Below, one piece after another: positions 62,694 to 64,000 of a stretch of 64,000 nt of DNA (the first letter of the stretch is position 1; every line of letters begins with the position of its first letter). A program made the position numbers and the translations under genes. This DNA is from CAZSDU01 sp964429135. Lineage in GTDB: Bacteria; Bacteroidota; Bacteroidia; Bacteroidales; FEN-979. Where the stretch lies: contig CAYSAU010000007.1 in the NCBI GenBank assembly GCA_964429135.1, positions 62,001 through 126,000 of the forward strand. Reading direction: 5' to 3'. Under the pieces are notes generated by a model, which saw only the letters and a program-made list of their open reading frames with translations, was not told the origin of the DNA and searched no databases.

Positions 62694-64000
62694 TTAAGGC
62701 TTGGGTTCGATGAGTTGTTGAAGGGCAAAGACTTCATCACGAAGACGGGCGGCTTCAATGAAATCCAGTGCTTTTACGGCATCTTCCATCATTTTCCTGT
62801 TTTTTGACAGGAGTTTTTGGAGTTTTTCTTTCGACATATACTGTATTACGGGATCTGCAGCAATGTTTCCCGACTCCTTTTCAATATATGCCCTGGAATG
62901 AAGGTGTTTGGAATCTGCTACTGAGGTTTGGCCGAGAATATCCTGAGTACTTTTGATTATGGCTGTAGGCGTGATGTTGTGCGAAAGGTTGTAGGCCATT
63001 TGTTTTTCCCTCCTTCGATTGGTTTCGGCCATCATTCGTTTCATGGAATCGGTCATCTTATCTGCATACATGATCACTTTGCTGTTTACATTCCTTGCTG
63101 CTCTGCCTGCAGTTTGTGTTAGAGACCGCTCAGATCGTAAAAATCCTTCTTTATCCGCATCAAGAATGGCCACTAAAGAAACTTCTGGTAAATCAAGCCC
63201 TTCCCGGAGAAGATTTACCCCAATCAGCACATCAAAGACACCCATTCTTAAGTCACGCATGATTTCAACCCTTTCTAAGGTCTCCACATCGGAATGAATG
63301 TACCGGCACTTTACCCCAAGTTTTAAAAAGTAGGCTGACAATTCTTCCGCCATTCTTTTGGTAAGGGTTGTCACAAGTATCCTTTCATTGACCATGACCC
63401 GCTGATTGATTTCATCCAGAAGATCATCAATCTGGTTCAGGCTTGGGCGGACTTCCACATAGGGATCCAGAAGGCCGGTTGGCCGGATCACCTGTTCCAC
63501 GACAATACCTTCACATTTCTGTAATTCAAAATCTGCAGGTGTCGCACTGACATAAATCACCTGACCGACCATGGATTCGAATTCATCGAAAGTCAGCGGG
63601 CGGTTATCCAGGGCAGAGGGAAGCCGAAAACCATATTCAACCAGGGTTTGTTTCCGTGAACGGTCTCCTCCATACATGGCACGGATCTGAGGGATGGAAA
63701 CATGACTTTCATCCATCACCATCAGAAAATCATCAGGAAAATAATCCAGCAGGCAAAAGGGACGAGAACCGGGTGCCCGACCGTCAAAATACCGCGAATA
63801 ATTTTCTATTCCTGAGCAATAACCAAGTTCCCGCATCATTTCCATATCGTATGTCACACGGTCTTCCAACCTTCTGGCTTCCATTTCCTTATTGTTCTCC
63901 TTGAAGTACTGAATCTGTTTCAGTAGATCATCCTGAATTTCAACCAGGGATTCCTTCATTTTATCCTGAGTGGTGACAAAGATATTGGCAGGATAAACTG
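62694..64000 (-). CDS. uvrB: UvrABC system protein B (5' end cut by window)
   Basis: 435 C-terminal residues visible; the frame continues to the edge (VYPANIFVTTQDKM), so the methionine at 63959 is internal. Visible marks: RVTYDMEMMRELGYCSGIEN, ILVTTLTKRMAEELSAYFLK, YIHSDVETLERVEIMRDLR, GVNLLREGLDLPEVSLVAIL, TQTAGRAARN, and a C-terminal UVR motif. Damage-loading helicase of nucleotide excision repair. The missing part is the N-terminal helicase half with Walker A. Confidence 0.96.
   Translation of the reverse strand, partial: VYPANIFVTTQDKMKESLVEIQDDLLKQIQYFKENNKEMEARRLEDRVTYDMEMMRELGYCSGIENYSRYFDGRAPGSRPFCLLDYFPDDFLMVMDESHVSIPQIRAMYGGDRSRKQTLVEYGFRLPSALDNRPLTFDEFESMVGQVIYVSATPADFELQKCEGIVVEQVIRPTGLLDPYVEVRPSLNQIDDLLDEINQRVMVNERILVTTLTKRMAEELSAYFLKLGVKCRYIHSDVETLERVEIMRDLRMGVFDVLIGVNLLREGLDLPEVSLVAILDADKEGFLRSERSLTQTAGRAARNVNSKVIMYADKMTDSMKRMMAETNRRREKQMAYNLSHNITPTAIIKSTQDILGQTSVADSKHLHSRAYIEKESGNIAADPVIQYMSKEKLQKLLSKNRKMMEDAVKALDFIEAARLRDEVFALQQLIEPKP

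Noticed and set aside
1..64000. Insertion sequences, prophage, CRISPR array, replication origin
   Set aside because: No transposase, integrase, phage structural gene, regular repeat-spacer pattern or DnaA-box cluster was seen.

Overview
The window is a chromosomal segment from a member of the Bacteroidota, most likely near the Bacteroidales/Marinilabiliales. The evidence is several type IX secretion (T9SS) substrates with C-terminal sorting domains, a PorP/SprF protein, a GldI-like FKBP lipoprotein, a PorE-like OmpA protein, TonB/CarboxypepD-reg receptor architecture, a GWxTD protein, a DUF4301 protein, and many -7 promoter boxes of the Bacteroidota type TAnnTTTG. No IS element, prophage, integrase or CRISPR array was seen.

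Positions 1-10.6 kb: a TonB-dependent receptor, cut by the window edge, sits behind a TPP riboswitch on the minus strand and is probably a thiamin importer. Then come aroQ, a GT2 glycosyltransferase, a GWxTD protein, two tandem tRNA-Ser genes, an AlbA_2 (Schlafen-type) protein, pyrB-pyrI followed by a small outer-membrane protein, and a COG2403-type P-loop protein.

Positions 10.6-37.8 kb: mostly core genes mixed with T9SS-linked genes. These are argS, a T9SS propeller/PKD protein, ffh-folD-queE-porE-like, thrS-infC-rpmI-rplT (infC appears to start at AUA), a thioredoxin-fold/YdcF/DUF4301 minus-strand operon, a T9SS subtilase, an FkbM methyltransferase, an XRE regulator with palindromic candidate operators, ndk, nrnA-gldI-like, a triple-FKBP lipoprotein, and a tightly overlapping cassette of type B sorting-domain protein, PorP/SprF protein and a 1013-residue T9SS type A protein.

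Positions 37.8-62.6 kb: one large minus-strand exopolysaccharide (EPS) locus, read from a response regulator at 62.6 kb down to two tandem hybrid histidine kinases at 37.9 kb. In transcription order it holds: a response regulator; a sugar transferase with an N-terminal degenerate receiver; a short TolC-like protein; a Wzc-like copolymerase with a LysM insert and a 10-C homopolymer in its coding strand; Wzx; Wzy; a GT2; a 35-residue membrane microprotein; two sister GT2s; a methyltransferase; two sister membrane GT2s; three GT4-type enzymes (two of them sisters); a third membrane GT2; a T9SS beta-helix protein; a zinc-ribbon methyltransferase; and the two kinases. One acyltransferase in the middle lies on the plus strand with its own promoter. 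Four receiver-type domains in one Wzx/Wzy locus make this the most interesting region. No Wza-type SLBB exporter is visible. The window ends inside uvrB.

Most starts were chosen by three signs: a signal peptide, stop/start coupling (TAATG or ATGA), or a -7 box that rules out upstream starts. All functions come from sequence motifs and remembered family patterns; no database search was run.
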